The notes: a model not told the origin generated them from the sequence alone. A stretch of DNA of 26,168 bases from DATKXO01 sp035528995 (GCA_035528995.1 DATKXO010000193.1:1-26168); one strand, 5' to 3'. Counted from the first letter of the stretch, positions 8,609-17,318 are shown. Numbers and translations: made by a program.

Positions 8609-11600
8609 ATGCAACGTTTCGGTATCTGTGTCAGCTTAATGATCTTCAGTGTCGTCGTATTTCTGGGCATCGCCGCATCCACTGCCCAGGCCGAAGCGGC
8701 CTGGTTGTCGGTGGGGCCGGACGGTGCGGCGGCCGTTGACGAGGCGGCGGCAGTCGTCGCGCCGGAGGTGGCCGCCCGCTCGTTTGGCGAGGCCGGCCTT
8801 TCCGTGGCGGTTCAGGTCGCGGGATTTGGGGTCGAGCCCGTCGAGACTGCTGCCGGGCGGTTCGTTCGGGCCAGTTGGCCGGACGCTTCGATCTACGGCG
8901 ACGTCGGCGGGCCGGCGATCCCGGTGGTGCGGCGGCTCCTGGTGGCTCCACTCGGGGCTCGGGTTAGCTTCACCGTGAACCAGGGGGCTCCGACGGTGGT
9001 CAATCTGGCCGCTGCCGGTCTGCCCGCGGGCTTGGCGCCGGTGCAGCCGCCGGTGCCCAAGATTCCCGGCGCGCTGGAGAACGCGGAGCTTCGGTATGAC
9101 GAGGCTGCGTATGCCATAGACGCGGCCGGCCCGGTCGAGCGAGCGGTGCTGACCGAGTTGGGTATCGTCCGCGGGCAGCGCGTGTTTCTGCTGGAGATTC
9201 GGCCGGTGGCCTACAACCCGGCGGCCGGGGAAGTCATCTGGTGGCCGCAGCTTTCGGTCGACGTCGCTTTCGCCGGCGGGTTTGCACCCCGAGCCGACCT
9301 GTCGGCGCTGCCCGGCTTGCAGCAGATGGTGCTGAACCCGGACCTGATTCCCAGCGCGGCGGGGCGCGGGACGGGTCACTACGTGATCATTGTGGCCTCG
9401 GCGTACGAGACGGACATCGCCTCGTTCGCGACGGCCAAGGCGGGGCAGGGGTTCAGCGTCACGACCTGGGTGCCGACCACGGCCACGACGACGGCGATCA
9501 AGGCCTACATCCAGGGTCTGTACGACGGGGCCGATCCTCCTGACTACATTCTGCTGGTGGGTGACACGGACACGATACCGAACTGGGTCGGCGGTGGCGT
9601 CGGTACACCGGCCACGGATCTGCCGTACAGTTGCATGGACGGCACGACCGACTGGTACCCGGACATACCTCTGGGGCGTTTTCCGGTGCGTTCGGCGGCT
9701 CACGTCCAGGCCATCGTGGACAAGACGCTGTATTACGAGAACGGTGGGCTGTCCGACCCGGACTACCTGAACCGGGCGGTGTTCATGGCCTCGCAGGACA
9801 ACTACACGGTCAGCGAGGGCACGCACAACTGGGTGATCAACAACTACATGACGCCCAACGATATCGTGTGCAACAAGCTGTACTGCCACACGTACAACGC
9901 GACGACGCAGCAGGTTCGCGACGCGTTCAACGACGGGCGGTTCTTCGGGATCTACAGCGGGCACGGGGGAACGTACTCGTGGGCGGACGGCCCGGTGTTC
10001 TCGCAGAGCGACGTCAACAACCTGACCAACGGCGACATGTACCCGTTCGTGTGCAGCTTCGCGTGCATCACCGGGACGTACACGGTGGACGAGTGCTTCT
10101 GCGAGACGTGGATTCGGGCGGCCGGCAAGGGCGCCCTGGCGATCTACGGTTCGTCGGTGAACAGCTACTGGACGGAGGACGACGTCCTGGAGAAGCGGCT
10201 GTTCGATTCGATCTACGACGAGGGCGACGACGTGCCGGCCGAAGTGGGCCCGGTGTGGAACGACGCGCGGATGCGCTACCTGGCCCAGATGGGCTCGGGG
10301 TCGACCACGCGGCGGTACTTCGAGATGTACAACCTTCTGGGTGATCCGTCGCTGCCGTTCCCGAACTCTCGCGGTCTGGCGGTGACGCCGGGCGATACGC
10401 TGGCGGCCTCGGGCGAGGTGGGCGGACCCTTCACGCCCGACAGCATCGTGTACACGCTGGAGAATGAGGGCGACACCACCCTGGACTACAGTGTGGCCAA
10501 GACGGAGCCCTGGTTGACGATCACCAACGGCTCCGGCTCACTGATTCCCGGTGCAACGGCCGACGTGACGGTCTCGATCAATGCCGCGGCGAGCACGCTG
10601 GGCATCGGAGAGTACAGGGACACGGTGAGCTTCATCAACACGACGGACCACCGGGGCGACTCGGCCCGGAGCGTAGACCTTCAGGTCGGCGTTCCGCAGT
10701 TGTTGCACAACTTCCCGATGGACACGAACCCCGGCTGGAGCACCGAGGGGAGCTGGCAGTTCGGGCAGCCGACGGGCGGTGGGTCGTACAACGGAGACCC
10801 GACCGGCGGGCACACCGGCGACAACGTGTACGGCTACAACCTGTCGGGCGACTACGGCCCGAGTATTCCGGTGTACTACCTGACCACGCCGGCGTTGGAT
10901 TGCAGGGGCTACGTGGTGGTGGAGCTGGAGTTCTGGAAATGGCTGGGGGTGGAGACGTCCTTCTTCGACCACGCCAACGTGCAGGTGTCGAACAACGGGA
11001 CGTCGTGGACGACGATCTGGGAGCACAGCGGGGCCAGTGTGTCGGACAGCGCGTGGAGCGAGATGGTGTTCGACATCTCGTCGCTGGCGGCGGGCGAAGA
11101 GACGGTGTACGTCCGCTGGGGCATGGGCCCGACGGACGGCTCGTCGAGCTTCCCGGGCTGGAACATCGACGACGTGCAGGTCTGGGGCATCGCTCTGCAG
11201 CAGGCGACTTGCAGCGATGGCATCCAGAACCAGGGCGAGGAGCGTATCGACTGCGGCGGGCCGAGTTGCTCGCCGTGCACCTGCACGGCCGACGCCACGT
11301 GCGGCAACGGGATCTACTGCGACGGGGCCGAGACCTGCGATGCCTACGGCGAGTGCCAGGCCGGCACGGCGGTCGATTGCTCCGACGACGGTCTGTTCTG
11401 TAACGGGACCGAGTTCTGCGACGAGGGGGCCGACGCCTGCGCCAGCACGGGTGATCCGTGTGCGGACAACGGCCTGTTCTGCGACGGGACCGAGTTCTGC
11501 GACGAGGGGGCCGACATCTGTGACAGCACGGGCGATCCTTGCGTTGCCCCGGAGGTGTGCGACGAGGGGGCCGACACGTGCAGCGTGATCTCGACGACCA

Positions 11601-12100
11601 TCGAGAGCGCGGCCTGCTGCAAGGACCAGGGTGGGACGGAGTTCTGCCTGTCGATGGCGGTTGCCGGGCCCGCGACCTGCGAACCGCGGCAAGGCGGCAT
11701 TGCCGCACTGGCTCTGCAGACGGCCGACGCGGTCGAGGTGGGAACGACGACGGCCACCGCCACGTGCGTCAACAACGTCTACGGGGGCACGGTGACGGTG
11801 ACCTCGGATGGCAGCACGACGGTTCTGGTGGACATGGACCCGCTGCCGGACCAGGACTGCTGTACGATCGAGTTCGCCGGCGGCATCGAAGGAAGCCTGA
11901 CCGTCCAGGTCCTGGCCGGTGACGTGAACGGCGACGGGAGCGTCAGCACGGCCGACGGATCGTCGATCAAGCAGCGGATCGGGACCATCGTGGATGGCTC
12001 GGACTTCTGGTACGACGTGAACCTGGACGGCAACATGTCGACGGCCGACGGATCGTCGGTCAAGCAGCGGCTCGGGAACGTCGCGCCGAACTGCCCGTAA
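8609..12100 (+). CDS. Secreted gingipain-like (peptidase C25) multidomain protein with dockerin-type C terminus
   Basis: This 1163-residue protein begins with a signal peptide (cleavage likely after AQA at residue 28). A propeptide-like region reaches to about 245. A C25 caspase-fold domain at about 255-585 has the expected His452 in YSGHGG and Cys486 in SFACITGTY, followed by MYNLLGDPSLP. Next come an Ig/BACON-like domain (~590-695) and a beta-sandwich domain (~700-865, ending FPGWNIDDVQVWG). A Cys-rich zone starts at Cys868 (CSDGIQNQGEERIDCGG) with two 27-residue repeats (925-951 and 952-978) and a third partial copy. The end (from Asp1105) carries two calcium-loop/helix units, DVNGDGSVSTADGSS and DVNLDGNMSTADGSS, a type I dockerin pattern. 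ATG 8609 is chosen for its signal peptide and GAGG at 8594-8597. The likely role is extracellular, surface-associated proteolysis; the specificity is unknown. Confidence 0.9.
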   Translation: MQRFGICVSLMIFSVVVFLGIAASTAQAEAAWLSVGPDGAAAVDEAAAVVAPEVAARSFGEAGLSVAVQVAGFGVEPVETAAGRFVRASWPDASIYGDVGGPAIPVVRRLLVAPLGARVSFTVNQGAPTVVNLAAAGLPAGLAPVQPPVPKIPGALENAELRYDEAAYAIDAAGPVERAVLTELGIVRGQRVFLLEIRPVAYNPAAGEVIWWPQLSVDVAFAGGFAPRADLSALPGLQQMVLNPDLIPSAAGRGTGHYVIIVASAYETDIASFATAKAGQGFSVTTWVPTTATTTAIKAYIQGLYDGADPPDYILLVGDTDTIPNWVGGGVGTPATDLPYSCMDGTTDWYPDIPLGRFPVRSAAHVQAIVDKTLYYENGGLSDPDYLNRAVFMASQDNYTVSEGTHNWVINNYMTPNDIVCNKLYCHTYNATTQQVRDAFNDGRFFGIYSGHGGTYSWADGPVFSQSDVNNLTNGDMYPFVCSFACITGTYTVDECFCETWIRAAGKGALAIYGSSVNSYWTEDDVLEKRLFDSIYDEGDDVPAEVGPVWNDARMRYLAQMGSGSTTRRYFEMYNLLGDPSLPFPNSRGLAVTPGDTLAASGEVGGPFTPDSIVYTLENEGDTTLDYSVAKTEPWLTITNGSGSLIPGATADVTVSINAAASTLGIGEYRDTVSFINTTDHRGDSARSVDLQVGVPQLLHNFPMDTNPGWSTEGSWQFGQPTGGGSYNGDPTGGHTGDNVYGYNLSGDYGPSIPVYYLTTPALDCRGYVVVELEFWKWLGVETSFFDHANVQVSNNGTSWTTIWEHSGASVSDSAWSEMVFDISSLAAGEETVYVRWGMGPTDGSSSFPGWNIDDVQVWGIALQQATCSDGIQNQGEERIDCGGPSCSPCTCTADATCGNGIYCDGAETCDAYGECQAGTAVDCSDDGLFCNGTEFCDEGADACASTGDPCADNGLFCDGTEFCDEGADICDSTGDPCVAPEVCDEGADTCSVISTTIESAACCKDQGGTEFCLSMAVAGPATCEPRQGGIAALALQTADAVEVGTTTATATCVNNVYGGTVTVTSDGSTTVLVDMDPLPDQDCCTIEFAGGIEGSLTVQVLAGDVNGDGSVSTADGSSIKQRIGTIVDGSDFWYDVNLDGNMSTADGSSVKQRLGNVAPNCP

Positions 12101-12134
12101 GAGAACCGACTTCGAGTCAGATCAACATCATCCG

Positions 12135-12172
12135 AGCCCGCCCGAGCGGACCTTCGCCGGGCGGGCTTGTTT
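12135..12172 (+). terminator. Rho-independent terminator after the C25 protease gene
   Basis: A perfect 9-bp stem (AGCCCGCCC at 12135-12143 with GGGCGGGCT at 12159-12167) encloses a 15-nt loop and is followed by TGTTT. It starts 35 nt after the protease stop. The T tract exists only in the plus direction, so it should end the protease transcript rather than the converging HAD gene. Confidence 0.75.
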
Positions 12173-12197
12173 GCGCAGGGCGCAGCGAGCGAGAAGG

Positions 12198-12866
12198 TTA
12201 CCGGGAGACCAGGACGTTGAGGGACTCGATGACCTGGTCGATCCTGGTGCCTCGGGCGGGTTTCTGGTCGGCGTAGATGCCGCCGGGGCGTCGGATGCAG
12301 ACGGTCCGCCAGCCGAGGGAAGCGGGGGCGACGAAGTCCTTGGCCGGGTTGTCGGCGACATAGGCGCATTGGTCCGGCGGCAGGCCCAGTCGTTGCGACA
12401 TCTCCTCGAAGGCGCGGGGGTGGGGCTTCCAGAACTCGCGTCCCCACTGATCGGTGAGGATGATCTCGTCAAGACGGTCGGGCAGGCCGAGGGCACCGAC
12501 CTTGTTCTTTTGCATCTCGAGCGGGCCGTCGGAGATCAGGCCGAGACGATGGCCCGCGCGGAAGCGGGTGAGGGCGTGGTCGGCGTCAGGATGGAGCCGG
12601 ATGCGCGGCTCGTGGGTGCGGTAGGTGGCGATCATGTCGGCCAGCAGGGCGTCGGCCCGGGGGCCGGTGACGCCGGCCTGGGCCAGGATGACGTTGAAGA
12701 CGCGCCCGCGGTCCGGGGTGTCGAACAGCTCCTGCATGCGTTGCAGCAGATCGAATGGGACGTGGAGCGGGCGGGCGAACGCGTCGGCCACCGCCCGGTA
12801 GGCGCTGAAGACGAAATCCCGTTCGGGATACAGCGTGTCGTCCAGATCGAACACGATGGCGGGCAT
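12198..12866 (-). CDS. HAD-superfamily hydrolase (phosphatase-like)
   Basis: This 222-residue protein has all four HAD motifs. Motif I is VFDLDDTLYPE near the N terminus with the nucleophile Asp7 and the acid Asp9. Motif II is the Ser of LGLISDG, motif III is the Lys of FWKPHP, and motif IV is YVADNPAKDF. A helical cap lies between motifs I and II, as in subclass I enzymes such as phosphoglycolate phosphatase and haloacid dehalogenase. The substrate is probably a small phosphate ester. The ATG at 12866 puts motif I at the N terminus, as in the family; the frame upstream is non-homologous. It lies 109 nt downstream of an ATP-grasp gene on the same strand. From general knowledge this ATP-grasp/HAD pairing recurs in polysaccharide and nucleotide-sugar loci. 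Confidence 0.9.
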   Translation of the reverse strand: MPAIVFDLDDTLYPERDFVFSAYRAVADAFARPLHVPFDLLQRMQELFDTPDRGRVFNVILAQAGVTGPRADALLADMIATYRTHEPRIRLHPDADHALTRFRAGHRLGLISDGPLEMQKNKVGALGLPDRLDEIILTDQWGREFWKPHPRAFEEMSQRLGLPPDQCAYVADNPAKDFVAPASLGWRTVCIRRPGGIYADQKPARGTRIDQVIESLNVLVSR

Positions 12867-12975
12867 GGGATCAGGTCTTTCGGCCGTCAGTGGTCGGTCA
12901 CCGGAGCGCAGTCTTCGGGGCGGCCCCCGCGTGGCCTTGCGGTGTCGGCGATCGCGTGCCTCGGTGTTCGGGCAA

Positions 12976-13977
12976 TCAACTGCGTTTGGCCCGTCGCCGG
13001 GTGGAGGCCTTCTCCACGTCGAGGACGAAGACGGACTGGTCGTAGCGGAGCATGGTGACGCCGTCGCGGTAGCCCATGGGGTCGTAGCGGAGCTTGCGGC
13101 CCAGCAGGTCGGCCAGCAGCCACTTCGGGAAGTTCGCACCGGCGTGAATGGCCAGCGGCACTCCGCCGCCGAAGCGCGGGTTGATCTCGATGAAGCGGAC
13201 CCGCCCGGTCGGCGTCACGATGCACTGCACGGTGACCACACCGCGGAACTGTCCGAAGGCCAGGGCGACGCGCTGCCCGGCCGCGATGATCCTGGGGTCC
13301 TTGACGACCAGGCCCTTGCTCACCTCGCCGGTCCGGACCTCGATACGCCTCCGCGGCACGACACAGGTGGGTTGGCCGTCCAGCCCCGTGTAAACATCCA
13401 GCGTGTGTTCCTTGCCCTTGACGAATTCCTGGACGAGGGGGTCGAGGACTCGCTCGCCGATGGTACGCAGTTCCTCCAGCGTGTTGATGCGGTAGTTGCC
13501 CAGGCCGGCACTGCCCTCGCGCGGTTTCATGAAGTAGGGGAAGCGGTGGCGCTTCCTGGCGAGCGCTTCGGCCCAGGTCCAGGTGGCGGGCGTGTCGACC
13601 CCGGCTTCCTTGAGGGCCCGGAAGGTCAGGATCTTGTCCTGGCAGGTGCGGATCAGGGGCTCCGGGGAGATCAGGACTCGGGTGCCGAGGGCCTCGAACC
13701 GTTTGGCGGCCCGAGAAAGGGCCAGGAGGTCGGAATCGATCAAAGGAATGATGACGTCGATCTTCTCGTCGCGGGCCAACTTCAGCAGGGCCGGGATGTG
13801 CTGGCGGGTCTTGATTCGCGGGACGATGTGTGGCTTGTCCACCACGTACATGGCCGGGGCGAGCCAGTTGATGTCGGCCCCGTGGATGGTGAGCCGAATA
13901 CGAAGTGCGTCGGCCGCCCGCCGGAAGGCATCGACCAGCTCGATCCGACGCCCTACACAGGTGAAGAGGATCCGCAT
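12976..13977 (-). CDS. ATP-grasp ligase, CarB/PylC-like
   Basis: This 333-residue protein starts MRILFTCVGRRIELVDAF, a Rossmann-like pre-ATP-grasp domain. The ATP-grasp fold follows, with RFPYFMKPREGSAGLGNYRI for nucleotide binding and QEFVKGKEHTLDVYTG in the central sheet. RFIEINPRFGGGVPLAI carries the Mg-binding Glu and Asn, and NFPKWLLADLLG follows. Family members form C-N bonds through acyl phosphates, and proteins of this size are often labelled carbamoyl-phosphate synthase-like without being that enzyme. ATG 13977 has AAGGA about 5 nt upstream, which decides the start over an ATG at 14121. The gene is followed by the HAD hydrolase and diverges from cinA. The substrate is unknown; a peptide- or sugar-modifying ligase is possible. 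Confidence 0.85.
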   Translation of the reverse strand: MRILFTCVGRRIELVDAFRRAADALRIRLTIHGADINWLAPAMYVVDKPHIVPRIKTRQHIPALLKLARDEKIDVIIPLIDSDLLALSRAAKRFEALGTRVLISPEPLIRTCQDKILTFRALKEAGVDTPATWTWAEALARKRHRFPYFMKPREGSAGLGNYRINTLEELRTIGERVLDPLVQEFVKGKEHTLDVYTGLDGQPTCVVPRRRIEVRTGEVSKGLVVKDPRIIAAGQRVALAFGQFRGVVTVQCIVTPTGRVRFIEINPRFGGGVPLAIHAGANFPKWLLADLLGRKLRYDPMGYRDGVTMLRYDQSVFVLDVEKASTRRRAKRS

Positions 13978-14180
13978 GTGATCCTTGCGCCGTTGGCTCG
14001 GGTTGGTGGCTCTCGATTTTATGGGACCTGCTCCTGAGCAACCCATCCTCGCGTTGCCGGCCGAGCCACGCCAAGGCCCGGTTGACCTGCGACTATATCG
14101 GTATCCTCGTCCGAACACCACGCTTTTGAGCGGGCAGTTTCCTGTAAGTGAGAAGGTCGGCGCGGTAGTCTGCGTCCGCC

Positions 14181-15458
14181 ATGCGAGCGGAACTGATCAG
14201 TATCGGCACCGAGTTGGCCGCGGGAATCACCGTGGACACGAATGCGGCCTGGCTGGCCGGGCGGCTGGCGGAGGTCGGAATACCGGCCGTGCGGCATGTC
14301 ACCGTGGCCGATGATCGGGCGGAGGTGGCGGCCGAACTGCGGCGGGCGGCGGGCGGGGCCGAACTCGTGGTGGTCACCGGTGGACTGGGGCCGACGGAGG
14401 ACGACCTGACTCGGCCGGCCCTGGCGGACGCTCTCGGCGTGGGGCTGCGGACCAGCTCAACGGCCCTGGAACAGGTTCGGGCGTACTTCCTTCGTGCAGG
14501 GCGCAAGTGGCACGAGTCGAATGCCCGACAGGCCGAGTTCCCCGAGGGGACCACGCCGATCGAGAACCGATGGGGCACGGCGCCGGGCATCCGGGCGGTG
14601 GTGGGGGCGTCGATTGTCTATTGCCTGCCGGGCGTGCCGCGTGAGATGGCCGAGATGTTCGCCGCGGCCGTGCTGCCGGAGATCGAACGGCGGGTTGTCG
14701 GGGGAGGCGATGGGGGCGGTCACGGTCTGGGGAGCGGGGGGGTCATCCTGACCAGAACGCTACGGTGCTTCGGAGCCGGCGAGTCGAACATCGGTGAGCA
14801 GATCGCCGATCTGATGCAGCCCGGACGGGCGGTGTCGGTCGGGACCACGGCGCAGGAGGGGATGATCGGCGTGCGGTTCACGGCCCGGGCGGCGTCCAGG
14901 GCTGAGGCGGATGCGCTGATCGAGGCGGACATGAACGAAGCGCGCCGGCGCCTAGGGGTGCTGGTGTTCGGGGCCGATGATCAGACGCTGGAATCCGTCG
15001 TGGGCGCGTTGTTGGTCGACCGGGGTCTGACGCTTTCGACGGCCGAGTCGTGTACCGGCGGGCTGTTGGCCAAGCGGCTGACGGACGTGCCGGGTAGCAG
15101 CGCGTTTTTCGTTCGCGGAGCGGTGACCTATTCCAATGCGTCCAAGACAGAGGTTCTCGGCGTCGACGCCGGGCTGATCGAGGAGCACGGTGCGGTGAGC
15201 GCGGAGGTGGCCGAGGCCATGGCCGTCGGCTGCCGCGAACAGGCCGGAACCGACTTCGCCCTGTCCACGACGGGCATCGCCGGGCCATCGGGCGGCTCGG
15301 CGGAGAAGCCGGTAGGGTTGGTCTATATCGCCCTGGCCGATTCGGCGGGGTGTCGGGTGCGCCGGTTCACGTTCGGCGAGTACCTTCCGAGACCGTCGAT
15401 ACGTGACCGGGCCTGCAGCACGGCTCTGAACCTGCTGCGCACGCGCCTCCGGGATTGA
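14181..15458 (+). CDS. cinA: CinA family protein (COG1058 domain plus NMN amidohydrolase domain)
   Basis: This 425-residue protein has the two-domain CinA layout. The N-terminal MoCF-like COG1058 domain opens MRAELISIGTELAAG and includes GGLGPTEDDLTR. The C-terminal PncC-type domain has STAESCTGGLLAKRL, FVRGAVTYSNASKTEVLGV and STTGIAGPSGG. PncC-type domains deamidate nicotinamide mononucleotide to nicotinic acid mononucleotide, and COG1058 domains act as pyrophosphatases on ADP-ribose-type compounds, so the protein recycles pyridine nucleotides. A Gly/His-rich stretch around residues 174-188 sits inside the N-terminal half and may be a small lineage-specific loop. ATG 14181 matches the family start; no good ribosome binding site is visible. 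The 170 nt from its stop to the convergent gene at 15629 show no clear terminator. Confidence 0.95.
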   Translation: MRAELISIGTELAAGITVDTNAAWLAGRLAEVGIPAVRHVTVADDRAEVAAELRRAAGGAELVVVTGGLGPTEDDLTRPALADALGVGLRTSSTALEQVRAYFLRAGRKWHESNARQAEFPEGTTPIENRWGTAPGIRAVVGASIVYCLPGVPREMAEMFAAAVLPEIERRVVGGGDGGGHGLGSGGVILTRTLRCFGAGESNIGEQIADLMQPGRAVSVGTTAQEGMIGVRFTARAASRAEADALIEADMNEARRRLGVLVFGADDQTLESVVGALLVDRGLTLSTAESCTGGLLAKRLTDVPGSSAFFVRGAVTYSNASKTEVLGVDAGLIEEHGAVSAEVAEAMAVGCREQAGTDFALSTTGIAGPSGGSAEKPVGLVYIALADSAGCRVRRFTFGEYLPRPSIRDRACSTALNLLRTRLRD

Positions 15459-15628
15459 TCGCCCTGGCTTCGGTTGCCAGCCGCCGTGAAGCGGCGTGAG
15501 GGCGGCCCAAGCTCGGCGAGGGCCGTTCACCGGAGGCGCCCGAACAGCGGACGTCGTCCTGGGTTGCCTAGCCGGTCCTCGCCGAACTGGGCCTACCATT
15601 CCCGGCAGCCAGCGGCTCGGTCGCCGCT

Positions 15629-16051
15629 CTACCGCCGAGGCGGGTCTGGAAGGCCTGAAAAGGCCTCGTCCATCTCCATCACTTGCTCGAACGGCACGGT
15701 CTTGGCTGCGCCCAGCTTGTGGGCGTACTGTTCAAAGATCGGCGCCGTGAATTCCTCCCATTGCTTGTGCGTAAGAATGAAAAGGTCGCGTCCGAGGTGC
15801 AGGTGGGGAGCCTTCAGTCCGCCGCAGGGGTTGGGCCAGGGAACCGGCAGGAGATGGGCAGCCGGCGAGCCTTCACTCTCGCCCGCGGAGCCGAAGTGAA
15901 CCGGAGCGCCTCCCGGCAGGCGGTCACTAGGGACAGCCACGAGCTTATGTTTCTCTGCGAACTGGGCCACATGCTGGTTGTGCAGGACCCAGAAGGGCAG
16001 GGGCTGGCCAAAGCGCCAATCAATCCTAGCTAACTCAGACATGGATATCAT
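15629..16051 (-). CDS. Unknown 140-residue protein, last gene of a radical SAM operon
   Basis: I do not recognise this protein. It has an aromatic N-terminal part (IDWRFGQPLPFWVLHNQH), a Pro/Ser/Gly/Ala-rich middle with one Cys (PWPNPCGGLK), and a better-ordered C-terminal part. That part has APHLHLGRDLFILTHKQWEE followed by an amphipathic helix ending VPFEQVMEMDEAF. The HLHLG plus KQW pattern looks like a defined small domain rather than random sequence. The ATG at 16051 lies 15 nt after the stop of the 41-residue ORF, with AAAGG upstream; a second ATG at 16042 is possible. Being third in a tightly packed operon with a radical SAM/SPASM enzyme, it could be a peptide substrate, a leader-binding partner or an export/immunity protein. 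Nothing in the sequence chooses among these. Confidence 0.6.
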   Translation of the reverse strand: MISMSELARIDWRFGQPLPFWVLHNQHVAQFAEKHKLVAVPSDRLPGGAPVHFGSAGESEGSPAAHLLPVPWPNPCGGLKAPHLHLGRDLFILTHKQWEEFTAPIFEQYAHKLGAAKTVPFEQVMEMDEAFSGLPDPPRR

Positions 16052-16066
16052 GATAGAGGCCTTTCG

Positions 16067-16192
16067 TCATGTGAACAACCTGGGCAAGGCCCCCGACGGG
16101 CCGCGTGGGCCCGCCGAGTACTCCCTAACATTGTGTCGCCGGGCGCTGGACATGAAAGTGGGCTGTGACGGTGGAGACCGGATGGGTTTCAT
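16067..16192 (-). CDS. Small 41-residue ORF, candidate substrate peptide of the adjacent radical SAM enzyme
   Basis: The ORF begins 13 nt after the stop of the radical SAM gene. An AGGAG ribosome binding site (16199-16203) sits 6 nt before its ATG, which is the best translation signal in this region. The peptide starts MKPIRSPPSQPTFMSS, has a basic middle (ARRHNVREYS) and ends GALPRLFT. It is rich in Pro, Ser, Arg and Gly, with no Cys or Trp and one Tyr. Its stop is followed after 15 nt by the 140-residue gene, so the three reading frames are packed like an operon. The size, place and start signal fit a RiPP precursor, but the lack of Cys argues against a sactipeptide or thioether type. A short non-functional ORF remains possible. 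Confidence 0.45.
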   Translation of the reverse strand: MKPIRSPPSQPTFMSSARRHNVREYSAGPRGPSGALPRLFT

Positions 16193-16205
16193 GTTAATCT
16201 CCTGG

Positions 16206-17318
16206 TCAGGCTCCCGTGCTGTTGATGGCAGGGAAACCCGCCACGTGGTCAGCGAAGGCGGACCCGCAACTCTCCCCCAGGCGCTGTAGCACGTCGAAGG
16301 CGGCGTGGATAGCGGCTTTCTCAGATGCGCACATGAACGGGCCGACGCGGTTGTAGTAGCCGGTGGAGAAGAAGTTCGAGCAGCCGCACCAGTTCATACA
16401 ATAGCCGCTGAGACCGCAGGACCGGCACTCGGGGTTGAGTTCGCCTCCGGGGGCGAGATGGCAGCGCCGCAGATCGGTTTGCAGGCCTTCTTCGATGTTT
16501 CCAATGCAGTGCCCGTTGCGGCCGGAAGCAATAAGCCGTTCACAAGGGTAGACCCAGCCATCGGGCGCGAAGGCGAACTCCCCGGTGCCCATGCGGCACC
16601 GTTCGAGGGGCTGGTAACCACCGCGCAGAATGACGGTTATCTTGCTATCGATCAAGCTGATGAATCGAGGGTCCCGCTGTAGGTAATGGCTCACGTACCG
16701 GTCGGCAACCTGGCGGTACAGATCGGGCAGGCGGGCGGCGTCCTGGGCCGTCCAGGGTGCGGACAGGTCCGGGCTCAGGTAGATATGTCTGAGGCCGAGG
16801 GACGTGAAGTAGTCCACGGTCTCAGGCAAGTGAGGAAGTGTGCGCGGATCGTATACGGCATTCACCGTGGGATACGAGAAAGCTTGAAGAGCTCTACGGA
16901 TGGTGTCCTGGACGACGGCAGACGTCGGGCTTCCGTCCGGGAAGCGCCTGTGTAGGTCCTGGACGAAAGGGGGCCCGTCGCAGCTTATGCCGAAGCCTAT
17001 GTTACGAGCCCGAAGAAACTCAGCGATTTCGTCACTGAAGATCGTGCCGTTTGTGACAAGGCTCAGCTCGACCCGGGCCTGCTCATAGCCGGGGTTGTTC
17101 TCTATGAGGTCGGTGACGGCCTCGAGGAGTTCGAATTCCAGCAAAGGCTCACCGCCGAAGAAGCCGATGGCGATCCGCTCCTCCTGAGGAGTGTTGGCGA
17201 AGGCGAAGTCCACGGCTTTGCCGGCGACGGAGCGGGACATGGTGCAGTCGCGCTTTGGGATATAGCAGTACTCGCACCTTAGATTGCAGGCCTGGGTGAG
17301 AAGGAGGGTGTATTTCAT
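16206..17318 (-). CDS. Radical SAM/SPASM protein, likely peptide-modifying
   Basis: This 370-residue enzyme has the radical SAM cluster CX3CX2C at Cys11, Cys15 and Cys18 (QACNLRCEYCYIPK), GFFGGEPLL at about 52-60 for SAM binding, and a TIM-barrel core. The SPASM domain is complete: Cys241, Cys259, then Cys298-X2-Cys301-X5-Cys307-X3-Cys311 and Cys330, which should bind two auxiliary [4Fe-4S] clusters. SPASM enzymes modify peptides or proteins (sulfatase maturation, thioether, C-C or C-O crosslinks), and no sulfatase gene is in the window. ATG 17318 has AAGGAGA about 7 nt upstream, which decides the start over the open frame reaching 17756. It is followed by the 41-residue ORF and the 140-residue gene. 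The family is certain; the substrate is inference. Confidence 0.9.
   Translation of the reverse strand: MKYTLLLTQACNLRCEYCYIPKRDCTMSRSVAGKAVDFAFANTPQEERIAIGFFGGEPLLEFELLEAVTDLIENNPGYEQARVELSLVTNGTIFSDEIAEFLRARNIGFGISCDGPPFVQDLHRRFPDGSPTSAVVQDTIRRALQAFSYPTVNAVYDPRTLPHLPETVDYFTSLGLRHIYLSPDLSAPWTAQDAARLPDLYRQVADRYVSHYLQRDPRFISLIDSKITVILRGGYQPLERCRMGTGEFAFAPDGWVYPCERLIASGRNGHCIGNIEEGLQTDLRRCHLAPGGELNPECRSCGLSGYCMNWCGCSNFFSTGYYNRVGPFMCASEKAAIHAAFDVLQRLGESCGSAFADHVAGFPAINSTGA

Noticed and set aside
12887..14074. 395-codon minus-strand frame overlapping the ATP-grasp gene.
   Set aside because: It is a frame shadow rich in Arg, Pro and Gly; the ATP-grasp frame has all the motifs.
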